Shown one piece after another: positions 1-9,691 of a DNA stretch of 64,000 bases. Under the pieces are notes generated by a model. The model was not told the origin of the DNA. It saw only the letters and a program-made list of their open reading frames with translations, and searched no databases. Made by a program: the position numbers and the translations under genes. Source of the DNA: Fusibacter sp. A1. GTDB lineage: Bacteria; Bacillota; Clostridia; Peptostreptococcales; Acidaminobacteraceae. Location: contig NZ_QQWI01000006.1 in NCBI RefSeq assembly GCF_004125825.1, positions 186,001 through 250,000 of the forward strand. Direction: 5' to 3'. Position 1 is the first letter of the stretch. Every line of letters starts with the position of its first letter.

Positions 1-508
1 TCATCCAAGACCTCCGCTGCATGTCAAACCACAGGTTGGTTCCAGCCGAATCAGCGACATGGTCGATCAGCGTCTGCTTTCCAAGTAAAGGATAGTCCTT
101 CACCAGTTCGATATCGGAATAATAGATCCGATTCGATGTATCGATAAAGGCGATCGATTCGACATCCTTGAAGATCAGCTTTGAATAGGCTAGTTCGTTG
201 GATAACAGACTATACATTTTGACATCCTCAGACAAAACACCATCTGCAGAAATGTTGTTCACCAGGTTGTTGATGCTGATCGTCAAGTAGGTAGCCGCAT
301 TTTCCGCCTGTTCCAGTACGTCATCCACTCGTTCTGAGATGACGGATGTGCTGTCTACCATGCTTAAAAGGCTTCTGTTGACAATGGAATCCCTGTAAAG
401 CTTCCCTGATAACATGGCAAAGGCGATCATGGGTAGGATCATAAGCGGAAGGTACAAATAGGTCAATTTCTTTTTTAAACTCATTCTTCTATGGTTTTTA
501 AAGGTCAA
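1..508 (-). CDS. Sensor histidine kinase, YesM-like, N-terminal part (cut by window edge)
   Basis: The reading frame is open to the window edge, so only about 169 N-terminal residues are present. It starts with a basic stretch and a membrane segment (LTYLYLPLMILPMIAFAML). An extracytoplasmic sensor segment follows, with the look of the dCache region of YesM/LytS-type two-component kinases. A TTG start at 508 is chosen because AAGGAG lies 6 nt upstream. The first ATG, at 484, has no good ribosome site. The kinase core lies outside the window, so the family call is by analogy. A chemotaxis receptor is the main alternative. Confidence 0.6.
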   Translation of the reverse strand, partial: MTFKNHRRMSLKKKLTYLYLPLMILPMIAFAMLSGKLYRDSIVNRSLLSMVDSTSVISERVDDVLEQAENAATYLTISINNLVNNISADGVLSEDVKMYSLLSNELAYSKLIFKDVESIAFIDTSNRIYYSDIELVKDYPLLGKQTLIDHVADSAGTNLWFDMQRRSWM

Positions 509-601
509 TGTAGGCTCCTTATCTATCGACGGTTCATGATGTAAATTTCTCACTTGACTATTAAACCACTATTTATTTTTTATTTCCAGTGCCTATTTTC
601 A

Positions 602-616
602 AATTGTCTGACAATT
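602..616. promoter_or_regulatory. Perfect palindrome, candidate operator of the alpha-galactoside operon
   Basis: AATTGTC-T-GACAATT is a perfect 7-1-7 inverted repeat. It ends 14 bp before the -35 box of the operon promoter. Its symmetry suits the TetR-family protein encoded by the first gene of the operon or another dimeric regulator. Binding is an inference. Confidence 0.45.
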
Positions 617-630
617 CGTCTTAACTATGC

Positions 631-659
631 TTGACATAAAATTTCAAAAGTGATTAAAT
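631..659 (+). promoter_or_regulatory. Sigma-A promoter of the alpha-galactoside operon
   Basis: TTGACA at 631-636 is followed after 17 bp by TTAAAT at 654-659, about 70 bp before the first start codon. The -35 box is perfect and the -10 box is moderate. Confidence 0.6.
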
Positions 660-729
660 AAAACACAGGAAACCAGAAATTGAATTCGGGTTTCCATTCG
701 GAGTTTGACTATTCAAAAGGAGCAGATCA

Positions 730-1305
730 ATGGAGTTGAGAGAACGAATATTAGAAGCGGCAACCGCTGAATTTAATGAAAAAGGTATCAAATTCACACT
801 TGCAGACATCAGCAAATCGATTGGCATCAGCAAAAAGACCATCTATACCATCTTCAGCGGTAAAGAAGAACTTCTTTACGCAATGATAGACAGTGGTTTT
901 GCCAGTATAAAAAAAGCGGAATCCGACATACTCGCAGATACCGGACTCACTACGCTTCAAAAAATCAGACAGATCATCATCGTTCAACCCGAACCCTTTC
1001 ATACGATCGACTTCAAGCAGTTTGCTTCCATCAACGAGAAGTACCCAAAACTCTATAAGGAAATACGTCGTAGAATTGAAAGCGAATGGGATCCGACCAT
1101 TCAACTTCTCGAACTAGGCATGAAAGAAGGATGCATAAAAAAAGTATGCCTACCTGTACTTAAAGTAATGATCGAAGCCAGTATCGAACACTTTCTTGAC
1201 AGCAAGGTCATTCAAAGTGATGAAATAGGTTATGAATTCGCACTACAGCAAATGATGGATATTCTGATGGCAGGTATTCAAACCACTGAGGAGGAAGTAG
1301 CATGA
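730..1305 (+). CDS. TetR/AcrR-family transcriptional regulator
   Basis: This 191-residue protein has an N-terminal TetR helix-turn-helix (about residues 6-52; ILEAATAEFNEKGIKFTLADISKSIGISKKTIYTIF is the typical pattern) and an all-helical ligand-binding C-terminal half with no recognised specificity. AAAAGGAG precedes the ATG. The gene overlaps the next one by 4 bp (ATGA), so it is translationally coupled to the sugar transporter. It probably controls its own operon through the palindrome at 602-616. The inducer could be an alpha-galactoside, which is inferred only from context. Confidence 0.9.
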   Translation: MELRERILEAATAEFNEKGIKFTLADISKSIGISKKTIYTIFSGKEELLYAMIDSGFASIKKAESDILADTGLTTLQKIRQIIIVQPEPFHTIDFKQFASINEKYPKLYKEIRRRIESEWDPTIQLLELGMKEGCIKKVCLPVLKVMIEASIEHFLDSKVIQSDEIGYEFALQQMMDILMAGIQTTEEEVA

Positions 1306-2657
1306 AACTGACGGGCAGAGAAAAAACAGCCTATGGCATCGGAGCTATAGGAAAAGACATGGTCTATTCTTTAGTTGCGGGATTTTTGATGTACTATTAC
1401 AATGCGGTACTCGGGATAAGCGCTACATTTATCGGAGTCTTATTCATGGCCGCAAGGGTTTTTGACGCCTTTAACGATCCGATCATGGGCATCATCGTTG
1501 AAAAGACCCATACACCGATTGGAAAATTCAGACCATGGCTCATCATAGGTACCCTTTTAAACGCAATCATCTTAATCGCGATGTTCAGGGTTCCCGCGTC
1601 GCTTTCGGGGTCTTCGCTTTTGATCTATACCTCTGTCGCCTATTTGCTTTGGGGCATGACCTACACGATTATGGATATTCCCTACTGGTCGATGATTCCG
1701 GCGATAACCGAGCACGGCAAAGACAGAGAGAACATCTCCGTTATCGCAAGAAGCTGCGCGGGACTCGGATTCGCCGTACCTGTCGCTCTGACCATGGTAC
1801 TTGTCCCTTTACTGGGTGCGGGTAGCGAGCGCGAGGGCTTTGCTAAACTTGCGCTAATCATCGCCGCGCTTTTCATCGTGACGATTTCGATCACCGCGGC
1901 ATATGTCAAAGAAAAAGTAAAACTAAAAGTCAAAGCACCTTCGATCAGGGAAATGATAGGATCATTGATGAAAAACGACCAGGCTCTTGTTGTGGTGGTC
2001 GCGATCGTCATGTTCAACACCTCACTTTATCTGACACAGCAGCTAGCGATCTACTTCTTCAAATTCGATATCGGAAACGCAGCACTCTTTGGCGTGTTCG
2101 GTACAGTAGGCGGACTAGCGCAAATCATTGCCATGATGCTTGTGCCCCTTTTCAGAAAGAGACTCGGTACAAAAAAACTACTTGTGGCCGCAGTGGTCAC
2201 AACGCTTATCGGGTATAGCCTCCTGCTGCTCTTTGGAATTCTGAACATCAGAAACATCGCATTTCTGAGCATCGCCGCAATCATCATCTTTATGGGATTC
2301 GGCGTCGCCACAGTGCTGACGACCATCTTCCTTGCAGATACGGTGGATTACGGCGAATGGAAGAACAAGCACCGCTCGGAGAGCGTCATCTTTTCGCTTC
2401 AGACATTTGTCGTGAAGCTTGGATCAGCTATCTCTGTCTTTATCGCAGGTGTCGGCCTCGATTTGATCAAACTTGACATTAACGCGGTCACCCAAACGAC
2501 TTCGACACTGATGGGATTAAGGTTCCTGATGATCATCGTACCGATGGCGGGGCTTATCGCGACTATCCTGTTCTTTGATAAAAAATATCATTTGAGTGAA
2601 GAACGATTGAAGGCGATGAGTGCGGAACTGACCCTGAGGAGGGTCGCCAATGATTAA
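1302..2657 (+). CDS. GPH-family sugar:cation symporter (MelB-like)
   Basis: This 451-residue integral membrane protein has about twelve hydrophobic segments and belongs to the glycoside-pentoside-hexuronide family. The stretch ARVFDAFNDPIMG near residue 50 carries the two aspartates that bind cation and sugar in MelB. GKFRPW in the following loop is also typical. It should import an alpha-galactoside such as melibiose, coupled to Na+ or H+. It overlaps the regulator by 4 bp and the downstream alpha-galactosidase by 8 bp, so uptake and hydrolysis are expressed together. The exact substrate cannot be read from the sequence. Confidence 0.88.
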   Translation: MKLTGREKTAYGIGAIGKDMVYSLVAGFLMYYYNAVLGISATFIGVLFMAARVFDAFNDPIMGIIVEKTHTPIGKFRPWLIIGTLLNAIILIAMFRVPASLSGSSLLIYTSVAYLLWGMTYTIMDIPYWSMIPAITEHGKDRENISVIARSCAGLGFAVPVALTMVLVPLLGAGSEREGFAKLALIIAALFIVTISITAAYVKEKVKLKVKAPSIREMIGSLMKNDQALVVVVAIVMFNTSLYLTQQLAIYFFKFDIGNAALFGVFGTVGGLAQIIAMMLVPLFRKRLGTKKLLVAAVVTTLIGYSLLLLFGILNIRNIAFLSIAAIIIFMGFGVATVLTTIFLADTVDYGEWKNKHRSESVIFSLQTFVVKLGSAISVFIAGVGLDLIKLDINAVTQTTSTLMGLRFLMIIVPMAGLIATILFFDKKYHLSEERLKAMSAELTLRRVAND

Positions 2658-5034
2658 AGTCATCGAAGATCGGTTTCTACTCGAAACCGAGAATACCAGC
2701 TATCTATTCAGGTGCCTGCCCTCAGGCCACTTAGAGCATCTGCATTATGGTAAGAAAATCATAATTTCAGACGATTTCAGACCGCTCTCAAAAAAAATCG
2801 CCTACCTGCCAGGCAACACGATCGCCTATGGCAAGAACTGTCCTACGATAGGTCTTGAGAATATGGCGCTAGAGATGTCATCACTTGGCAAAGGCGACAT
2901 ACGAGAGCCCTTTATCGAACTGCAGACAAGCTCAGGCATCACGACAACGGACTTTTTGTACGATAGCCACACCATCACATGCTCAAAACAGGATTACGTA
3001 GGGCTCCCCAGTTCTTACGGTAGCGATGAAGAGGTTACAACCCTTGTCATCACGCTAAAGGACCGCTACAGCGAGTGCACGCTTGAACTTTACTATCACG
3101 TCTATTATCAGACCGACGTAATCACAAGGAGCGCAAAACTCATCAATACGGGAACAGACGCTCTTTTTCTTGATAGGCTCATGAGCACGCAACTTGATTT
3201 TGATCACAGCGCATACAAAATGACTACCTTTACAGGCGCATGGGTACGTGAAATGCAGCTCAACCATCAGATGATACAAGCCGGAACGCTCGTAAACAGT
3301 AGTCGGTCGGGGGTTTCGAGCAACCGCGCGAATCCGTTTTTTATGATAAGTGCGAAAAATGCCACAGAGACCGGCGGCAGCTGTTATGGACTGAACCTTG
3401 TCTACAGCGGAAACCATTACAGCGCAGCGCAAGTCGACGCCTTCTGTAAACTGAGGGTCGTCAGTGGTATGAACCCCATGGGAATGAGACATACGCTGGA
3501 AGCGGGCGATTGCTTCCAGTCCCCCGAGTGTGTCATGACCTTTTCCGACCAGGGGTTTGGCGGCATGAGCAGAAACATGCACCAATTTATCAAAGACCAT
3601 ATTGTCAGAGGGGTATGGCAACATAAGACAAGACCTGTGCTGATCAACAGCTGGGAAGCCCATTACTTTGACTTTAACGAGGCAAAACTGATGCGTCTTG
3701 CAAAAAAGGCCAAGCAGATCGGAATCGAACTCTTTGTTTTGGATGACGGCTGGTTCGGTAACAGAAATGATGACACCACTTCACTCGGAGATTGGAACGT
3801 CAATAATAAAAAGCTACCAGGTGGAATCGAAGGCTTATCAAAGAAAATCACCGAGCTAGGAATGGATTTCGGTATCTGGGTCGAACCTGAAATGGTAAAC
3901 AAAGACAGCGACCTATACAGGGCTCATCCAGAATGGGCTGTAGAGATTCCCGGTTTCGAGCATGCAACAGGAAGAAACCAATACCTTCTGGACCTGACAT
4001 GCTTGGATGTCCAGGACTACCTGATCCAGTCGATGTCAAAAGTGTTTTCAAGCGGAGCGATCACCTATGTGAAGTGGGATATGAACAGGATATTTTCAGA
4101 CTGTCATTCACAAAACCTGCCTGCTCATCGGCAGTCCGAGTTCAGTCACCGCTATGTTCTTGGACTATACAGAGTGTTAGATGCCCTGACAAAGGCATTT
4201 CCGGATATTCTTTTTGAGGGCTGCGCGTCTGGCGGCAATCGGTTTGACCTTGGTATGCTCTGTTATATGCCACAAATTTGGGCAAGCGACAACACCGATG
4301 CCGTCAGTAGGCTTTCCATTCAAGAAGGGTACAGCTACGGTTATCCTCAATCGGTAATCGGTGCACATGTTTCTGATTGCCCTAACCATCAAACACTAAG
4401 GCATGTACCGCTGGAAACCAGATATCATGTCGCGAGCTTCGGTCTTTTAGGATATGAGCTCAACCTTTCGGATCTAGGTAGCTCGGTGTTGAACCGACTC
4501 AAGCAGCAGATCACGTCTTATAAAAAGTGGCGTAAGATTTTTCAGTTCGGTGATTTTTACAGAATTGAAAATCCGACACTACCTGGCGGCTACAATTGGA
4601 TGGTCGTTGATGAAGACCAGAAAAAAGCGGTAGGAGCGGTCTTTCAAAAAGAGGCGATGGCGAATCAGATGGATCTGATTTTTTATGCACGCGGATTGGA
4701 CCCTCAAACGACCTACCACTTTTACAATATCCCGACAAAACATAACGTAAAACTCTTTGGAGACTTGATCAACACCGCCTCACCGGTCCATATTAAAAAC
4801 GGGTCGGTCGTGCAGCACCTTGTGTCGAAAGTCTATCAGCTGGACGGCGAACACGAAGACCACTACGTGTCAGGCAGCTTGGCTGAGTTTGCAGGCATCA
4901 AGCTTAAACAAGGTTTTGGAGGGGTCGGGTTTGATGCCAGCGTCCGGTTGTTTGAGGACTACGCATCGAGGCTTTATTACTTTGACAGAGCTATCGGAGG
5001 TAACACAAATGGAACGTTCAAAACTGATCTTTGA
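2650..5034 (+). CDS. Alpha-galactosidase, glycoside hydrolase family 36
   Basis: This 794-residue cytoplasmic enzyme (no signal peptide) removes terminal alpha-galactose. It shows the GH36 order: N-terminal beta-sandwich, (beta/alpha)8 barrel starting around VLINSWEAHYFDFNE, and a C-terminal beta domain. The nucleophile is Asp477 in KWDMNR. The acid/base is Asp547 in SDNTDA. The FEGCASGGNRFD motif lies between them. Bacterial GH36 enzymes are usually about 730 residues, so this one carries some C-terminal extra sequence. It overlaps the symporter gene and the next gene. With the transporter it forms a melibiose/raffinose-type utilisation unit. Confidence 0.93.
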   Translation: MIKVIEDRFLLETENTSYLFRCLPSGHLEHLHYGKKIIISDDFRPLSKKIAYLPGNTIAYGKNCPTIGLENMALEMSSLGKGDIREPFIELQTSSGITTTDFLYDSHTITCSKQDYVGLPSSYGSDEEVTTLVITLKDRYSECTLELYYHVYYQTDVITRSAKLINTGTDALFLDRLMSTQLDFDHSAYKMTTFTGAWVREMQLNHQMIQAGTLVNSSRSGVSSNRANPFFMISAKNATETGGSCYGLNLVYSGNHYSAAQVDAFCKLRVVSGMNPMGMRHTLEAGDCFQSPECVMTFSDQGFGGMSRNMHQFIKDHIVRGVWQHKTRPVLINSWEAHYFDFNEAKLMRLAKKAKQIGIELFVLDDGWFGNRNDDTTSLGDWNVNNKKLPGGIEGLSKKITELGMDFGIWVEPEMVNKDSDLYRAHPEWAVEIPGFEHATGRNQYLLDLTCLDVQDYLIQSMSKVFSSGAITYVKWDMNRIFSDCHSQNLPAHRQSEFSHRYVLGLYRVLDALTKAFPDILFEGCASGGNRFDLGMLCYMPQIWASDNTDAVSRLSIQEGYSYGYPQSVIGAHVSDCPNHQTLRHVPLETRYHVASFGLLGYELNLSDLGSSVLNRLKQQITSYKKWRKIFQFGDFYRIENPTLPGGYNWMVVDEDQKKAVGAVFQKEAMANQMDLIFYARGLDPQTTYHFYNIPTKHNVKLFGDLINTASPVHIKNGSVVQHLVSKVYQLDGEHEDHYVSGSLAEFAGIKLKQGFGGVGFDASVRLFEDYASRLYYFDRAIGGNTNGTFKTDL

Positions 5035-6472
5035 CAACAAGGTTGAAGAGAAGACCTATAGACGGGCTGTAAAATCAAAGAAAAGACATCTAAAGAAATT
5101 TGGTGATGATTCCATGGTCGACTATCCACTGACAGTCACCTCAAACGAGGTTTTAGAACCCTTTATCGGAGTTAATAACCTATCCATAGGAAGCGATTCA
5201 GCACACCCTATCGATGAGGACAAAGGAATCATTATCGGAAATATCCGAATGGGGTTCGGCCATTATCGAATCTCCATGGCCATCGCATCTGCGGCAAATG
5301 CCATGGGATACACCCCTTACTGGTTTGATCTGCATGCATTCAAGCAAACGACAGGTGGAAAAGTGATCGCACATCTGAACAACCTCTACTCCATGGGTTC
5401 AAGGTGGTCTACAAAATACCCGCTATTCAATAAAGTGTACTGGGAACCTTTAAACTCAGAAGGATTCAAAAAACTGTCCTTCAACGCGGCAGACCAAAAA
5501 ACAGCGGAACTGATGACTCCGGTATTTGGCAATCTGCCAAAGCAGATGCCCTTTATCGCAACACATGTATGGCCGGCTCAAGCCGCGGTGCATGCCGGCA
5601 TGGACAACGTTGTCAATGTGATACCCGACAACTGGCCGATGGCGCTTCATTTAGCCGAAGGAAGCATCCACACGGTTCAGACGCCTTCCTCGTATTTTGG
5701 CTACAAGACCCTGAAGGGCATGAACAAGAAACAAGTGCTGAATCCCATACCTAGTGACGCCTTATACGAAGTGGGCCATTATATCGATCACGAATTGGTG
5801 AAGGACCTAAACGAGGACTGCGACAAAAGACTTGCGCGCATTCAAGCAGGCAAGGCAAAAAGAATTCTTCTCACCGTCGGCGGCGCAGGAGCTCAACAGG
5901 AAATCTTCATCGCAATCGTCAAGCAGTTGATTCCACTGGTCCAAAATGAAGAGGTGACACTCTTTGTCAATGTGGGTGATCATAAATCCGTATGGGACAG
6001 CATTCTTCAGGCACTACCAGTATTAAAGGAGATGAGCCTCCCTTATTTTGACGACTGGCAAAAGACCACCGCATTTGCAGAAGCAGCCCTCTCAGGTGAT
6101 GTGAAGGGCGTCCATGCCTTTTATCATGAGGATATTTTTGCAGCTGTTTATGCTTCAAATCTCTTGATGAGGGCATCAGACCTCTTGGTTACAAAACCAA
6201 GCGAGCTGTCCTTTTATCCGGTACCAAAACTCCTGATCAAACGTGTCGGAGGTCATGAAGCCTGGGGCGCTGTCCGCTCGTCTGAAGTCGGCGACGGCAC
6301 CATCGAATGCGAAACGGAAGCATTGACCCTTCAGATGCTTGACCTTCTTTTAAAGGACGAGGACATGCTTGAAATGATGGTAAACAACATAAAAAAAGCA
6401 CATCTGATCGGAACCTACAACGGAGCATATCAGGCAGTTTCTCTTGCAACGACAAAAAAACTGCAAAAATGA
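5009..6472 (+). CDS. GT-B-fold glycosyltransferase-like protein of unknown function
   Basis: The start is set at ATG 5009 because GGAGG lies 8 nt upstream. This gives 487 residues and a 26-bp overlap with the alpha-galactosidase gene. A glycine-rich turn (IIIGNIRMGFGHYR, about residue 70) opens an N-terminal Rossmann-like half like that of GT28/MGDG-synthase-type enzymes. A second nucleotide-binding-like half begins at ILLTVGGAGAQQE and contains LLVTKPSELSFYPVP near its end, where such enzymes bind the sugar donor. I do not recognise a characterised homologue. Coupling to an alpha-galactoside operon suggests action on a galactoside or a nucleotide sugar, but this is inference. Confidence 0.7.
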   Translation: MERSKLIFDNKVEEKTYRRAVKSKKRHLKKFGDDSMVDYPLTVTSNEVLEPFIGVNNLSIGSDSAHPIDEDKGIIIGNIRMGFGHYRISMAIASAANAMGYTPYWFDLHAFKQTTGGKVIAHLNNLYSMGSRWSTKYPLFNKVYWEPLNSEGFKKLSFNAADQKTAELMTPVFGNLPKQMPFIATHVWPAQAAVHAGMDNVVNVIPDNWPMALHLAEGSIHTVQTPSSYFGYKTLKGMNKKQVLNPIPSDALYEVGHYIDHELVKDLNEDCDKRLARIQAGKAKRILLTVGGAGAQQEIFIAIVKQLIPLVQNEEVTLFVNVGDHKSVWDSILQALPVLKEMSLPYFDDWQKTTAFAEAALSGDVKGVHAFYHEDIFAAVYASNLLMRASDLLVTKPSELSFYPVPKLLIKRVGGHEAWGAVRSSEVGDGTIECETEALTLQMLDLLLKDEDMLEMMVNNIKKAHLIGTYNGAYQAVSLATTKKLQK

Positions 6473-6475
6473 CAA

Positions 6476-6505
6476 ACGCCTCTTATCAAGTTTGATAAGG
6501 GGCGT
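6476..6505. terminator. Bidirectional terminator after the galactoside operon
   Basis: ACGCCTCTTATCAA pairs with TTGATAAGGGGCGT across a 2-nt gap (one G-U pair). It is followed by TCTTTC on the plus strand and lies between two convergent genes. Confidence 0.75.
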
Positions 6506-6519
6506 CTTTCATTCTAGCA

Positions 6520-8544
6520 CTATTCGCTTAAGGTAAACTGCTTGATCGCTTCATCCATTTCCTTAGCCATATTCTGTAGCCTTTCTGCCGATGCCGTAAG
6601 GGCTTCAAACTGAGATTGCTGATCGTCTGTTGCATCAGTCACAGCTTCTGTGGCTCTTGCAGTCTGTTCGGATACCGCTGCGATGTTTCCTATGACGTCC
6701 ACAAGCTTTGACTTGTCATCATTAAGCATGTCCACTAGTCCTACTTGGTGCTCGATGGCCTCAAGGAGCGCTTCGATAGATTCTGCGATGGTCGTATAAG
6801 AGGCCACCGCGTCACCTACAAGTCCGGACTGCTGGTCTGAAACCCTATTGACTGCTTTTACGCGGTCGACGGTCGCATAGGTGTCGGTTTGGATTTGTTC
6901 AATCAGGTTTTTAACATCACCGGCAGCTTTTGACGATTGCTCCGCAAGCTTTCTGATTTCGTCGGCGACAACGGCAAATCCTCTTCCTACATCCCCGGCT
7001 CTTGCCGCCTCTATCGAAGCATTCAGTGCCAGAAGATTCGTCTGCACTGCGATGCCGCTGATCACTTCGACGATAGCACCGATGTTCTCCGCTCTGGTGT
7101 TAAGCCTTGCTATTTCTGTTCCAATGGCATCTTGTGCGGTTTGCTGTTCACTGGTATTGAGTTTAAGACGATCGATGACCTCAAGTCCATTTTGACTGGC
7201 GTCATTCACCGATTCGGCTGTCGCACGCATTTCTTCCGAAACCGCGCTGAGCGCTTCAAACTGGCTGGCGAGATAATCCACCTGCTCTACTCCGCTGACC
7301 GTATCTTCCACCTGCCGTTTGGCACCACCGGCTATCTCTGAAAGTGAGACCTGTATGGCACCTGCCGCTTCTATTGCCGAATCCGTTTTGATACCCACAT
7401 CAAAAGATGCTTGTGACAAGGAATCCGCCACTTCATGTATTTTCATCAGCGTCTGACTCATGCGCTTTTTCGATAGGTTCATGCTTGCAGCGATTAGCGC
7501 AAACTCATCCTTCGTCTTCACGATTGTCTCTTTGCTAAGGTCGCCGTTTTGCATATCTTCGAGCGCATGTACAACTAGCTTGACAGGCTTGTTGATGCCT
7601 ATTCTCGTATAGATCAGCACAAAGACCATCATCAGGAACCATGTCGCGACAAACATCACGATCAGCTTTGTTAGAATCGATTGCGAGTCCTCAATCAGTT
7701 CTCTCGAATCCACTTCGACAATCAACCATGCGTCCGTCAGATTGGATGGAACGACCGTCGCGTATCTTTCCTGACCAAATGACAGATACTGCACCGCAGC
7801 GAGCATCTGCGACTCCATGGCCTTTTTCAGTTCCGGATTTGTGATCGGCGTATTGATGATTGCGACTTGAGGGTGAGACATGATCACACTCTTATCTGAA
7901 ACCATATAGGCATAGCCTGTCAGACCGATCTTCTTATCAGACAAATCCCCTAACATCGTGTCAAGCAGCACGTCCATCGACAGTACGCCGATCAGCTGAT
8001 TGTTGCGCTTGACAGGGTAGCTGGCGATAATTCTCCAGTGTGACTTTGACTGGTCGTAAAAGGGTGCCGACCATACCACGTCCGACTGCTCGGTAACGTT
8101 ACCATAGTTGACGTCGTTAAAGGGATTCACTTCATCGTTATACTCCTGCTGGTGCGACGCGACTTCGAGTCCGCTCTCCGTTTTATAGTAGACTCCATAC
8201 ACTTCTCTTGAGTTGGTTCTTATCTCTTTTAGAAGCGTTTCCACCTTAAATGACATCGTACCGCTCAAATCAACGTTTTGTATAAACTCTTCTTTACTGA
8301 GCGTCGTCAACTTTTCTTCAAAGATCTTTAGATACAGACTCATGCCTTCCATGATTTCATGACCGATCTGTTCACTGTCAGTGATCAGCCTTTTTTCTAA
8401 AACCGACTTTGTTTCACTAAAAATCATATTTCCTGTAACGCCAAATCCCACAATCAGCAGCACTGAAAACAGCACCATCAGTTTTAAAGCCACACTCAAC
8501 GTAAATCCTTTACGTGAGCGTGGTTTAAAGAAACGTTTTCTCAT
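6520..8544 (-). CDS. Methyl-accepting chemotaxis protein with dCache sensor domain
   Basis: This 674-residue transmembrane chemoreceptor has a basic N-terminus, TM1 (about residues 21-43), an extracytoplasmic dCache-like domain (about 45-288), TM2 (about 291-313), a HAMP domain (about 315-368) and a long cytoplasmic coiled coil. The conserved signalling hairpin tip reads [26 protein letters not shown]. The receptor should bind a small ligand outside the cell and control CheA. GGGAGGG lies 9 nt before the ATG. No che genes are nearby, so it is an orphan receptor. The ligand cannot be predicted. Confidence 0.95.
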   Translation of the reverse strand: MRKRFFKPRSRKGFTLSVALKLMVLFSVLLIVGFGVTGNMIFSETKSVLEKRLITDSEQIGHEIMEGMSLYLKIFEEKLTTLSKEEFIQNVDLSGTMSFKVETLLKEIRTNSREVYGVYYKTESGLEVASHQQEYNDEVNPFNDVNYGNVTEQSDVVWSAPFYDQSKSHWRIIASYPVKRNNQLIGVLSMDVLLDTMLGDLSDKKIGLTGYAYMVSDKSVIMSHPQVAIINTPITNPELKKAMESQMLAAVQYLSFGQERYATVVPSNLTDAWLIVEVDSRELIEDSQSILTKLIVMFVATWFLMMVFVLIYTRIGINKPVKLVVHALEDMQNGDLSKETIVKTKDEFALIAASMNLSKKRMSQTLMKIHEVADSLSQASFDVGIKTDSAIEAAGAIQVSLSEIAGGAKRQVEDTVSGVEQVDYLASQFEALSAVSEEMRATAESVNDASQNGLEVIDRLKLNTSEQQTAQDAIGTEIARLNTRAENIGAIVEVISGIAVQTNLLALNASIEAARAGDVGRGFAVVADEIRKLAEQSSKAAGDVKNLIEQIQTDTYATVDRVKAVNRVSDQQSGLVGDAVASYTTIAESIEALLEAIEHQVGLVDMLNDDKSKLVDVIGNIAAVSEQTARATEAVTDATDDQQSQFEALTASAERLQNMAKEMDEAIKQFTLSE

Positions 8545-8655
8545 GACCGAAGCCCTCCCTAATTATTCATCTGCTTCTAGTATGCGAATAATTACAAGCT
8601 ACTTCAATTGTCATAACTGACGAATTAAGTTTAACATTTTCGTCATATCTAATCT

Positions 8656-9408
8656 TTACTTTGTGAATTCTTGCAGTGCCTCATGGATAAATTCTGCAAG
8701 TCCCGACCGATACTTGTCATAATAGGCTTTGAACCTTTCATCCTGAACATAGGTGGTCCCTAATCCTGCATGGGCTTCCTTACTGTAAGTCCCCCAATAA
8801 TGCATCAGCCACTCCTTGTGTGTTTGCATCGCTTTCATTGAAGATTCCGAAGCAGGGTCGCCTTCTTCAAACGCCTTCATCACTTGTTCCAAAAAGCTTT
8901 TTTCCAATAAGGCGGCTCCGTCAAAATCTTCTTTCGACATTCCTGATACTTTTTTACGGCTCGCCTCATAGATTTCCTTACCATATCTGCTGCTGACTTC
9001 CTCTCCATACTTCTTATCGTTTTCTTCAATCAGTCGCCTCTTCATTCCTTCAAACTTCTCTTGATCGTTCATTTCTACTCCTCCATTGTAATACTCGATT
9101 GATTTATCCAGCAGATTCAAAATCTTATCCAGCCTTTCCTTCTTTTCGTGTATCCTTTTTCTGTGACCTACAAGTGCTTCAAACTTATCGTACTCAGGCG
9201 AATCCATAAGCGCCTTGATTTCCTCAAGTGCAACTCCCAATTCACGGAAAAACAGAATTTGCTGTAAGGTATCCACCGCGTTTGTATCATACAACCTATA
9301 TCCCTTTGCTGTTTCATCACTTGGGTTCAAAAGTCCTATCTCATCATAATATCTGATGGTCCGCGCACTGATCCCCGCAAGGTCCGCTATCTGTTTTACA
9401 GTATACAT
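8656..9408 (-). CDS. MerR-family regulator with TipAS-like effector domain
   Basis: The start is placed at ATG 9408, after GGAGGAATTACAA, giving 250 residues. The N-terminus is a MerR winged helix (YTVKQIADLAGISARTIRYYDEIGLLNP), followed by a long dimerisation helix (about 75-118). The C-terminal part has the length and the WLMHYWGTYSKEAHAGLGTTYVQDERFKAYYDKYRSG pattern of TipAS domains, which in characterised TipA-type proteins bind thiopeptides and other lipophilic ligands. Its own promoter has the 19-bp spacer typical of MerR control, so autoregulation is likely. The effector is unknown. Confidence 0.9.
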   Translation of the reverse strand: MYTVKQIADLAGISARTIRYYDEIGLLNPSDETAKGYRLYDTNAVDTLQQILFFRELGVALEEIKALMDSPEYDKFEALVGHRKRIHEKKERLDKILNLLDKSIEYYNGGVEMNDQEKFEGMKRRLIEENDKKYGEEVSSRYGKEIYEASRKKVSGMSKEDFDGAALLEKSFLEQVMKAFEEGDPASESSMKAMQTHKEWLMHYWGTYSKEAHAGLGTTYVQDERFKAYYDKYRSGLAEFIHEALQEFTK

Positions 9409-9432
9409 TTGTAATTCCTCCCTGATAGGATT

Positions 9433-9463
9433 ATCATACACCATGACGTAGCGTATAGGTCAA
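9433..9463 (-). promoter_or_regulatory. MerR-type promoter with 19-bp spacer and dyad
   Basis: On the minus strand TTGACC (9463-9458) and TATGAT (9438-9433) are separated by 19 bp instead of 17. The spacer region carries the dyad ACC-N3-ACG-N3-CGT-N3-GGT. Elongated spacers with a central dyad are the hallmark of promoters twisted into activity by MerR regulators. The site lies just upstream of the merR-type gene starting at 9408. Confidence 0.7.
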
Positions 9464-9608
9464 CGATTAATTTACAGCACTTCAAATAGTATAGGGTCAA
9501 CCCCACGCTTAATCTGTTTCTAATGAAATTCATTATCAATAAGTGCGTACCAACGAGCAGTCCCCACACTTAACCTTATTTTAATCTAAATAACATGGAA
9601 TAACCTAC

Positions 9609-9639
9609 TTGTAGTTGTGAAGTCCCGACGGTCTATAAT
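9609..9639 (+). promoter_or_regulatory. Possible promoter for the two micro-ORFs
   Basis: TATAAT at 9634-9639 is a perfect -10 box. The best -35 match is TTGTAG at 9609-9614, again 19 bp away, so this could be a second MerR-type promoter. The dyad seen at 9439-9457 is not clearly repeated here. Confidence 0.4.
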
Positions 9640-9691
9640 TAAATCAAGATAAGAAACACAGGAAACTACAAAAGCGAAAGGAGCTTTGAAT

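Noticed and set aside
3055..3663. 202-residue ORF opposite the alpha-galactosidase gene
   Set aside because: It is a shadow of the GH36 frame and has no ribosome site or recognisable domain.
9520..9545. Fur-box-like ATTCATTATCAAT
   Set aside because: Only one half matches well and no iron-related gene is near.
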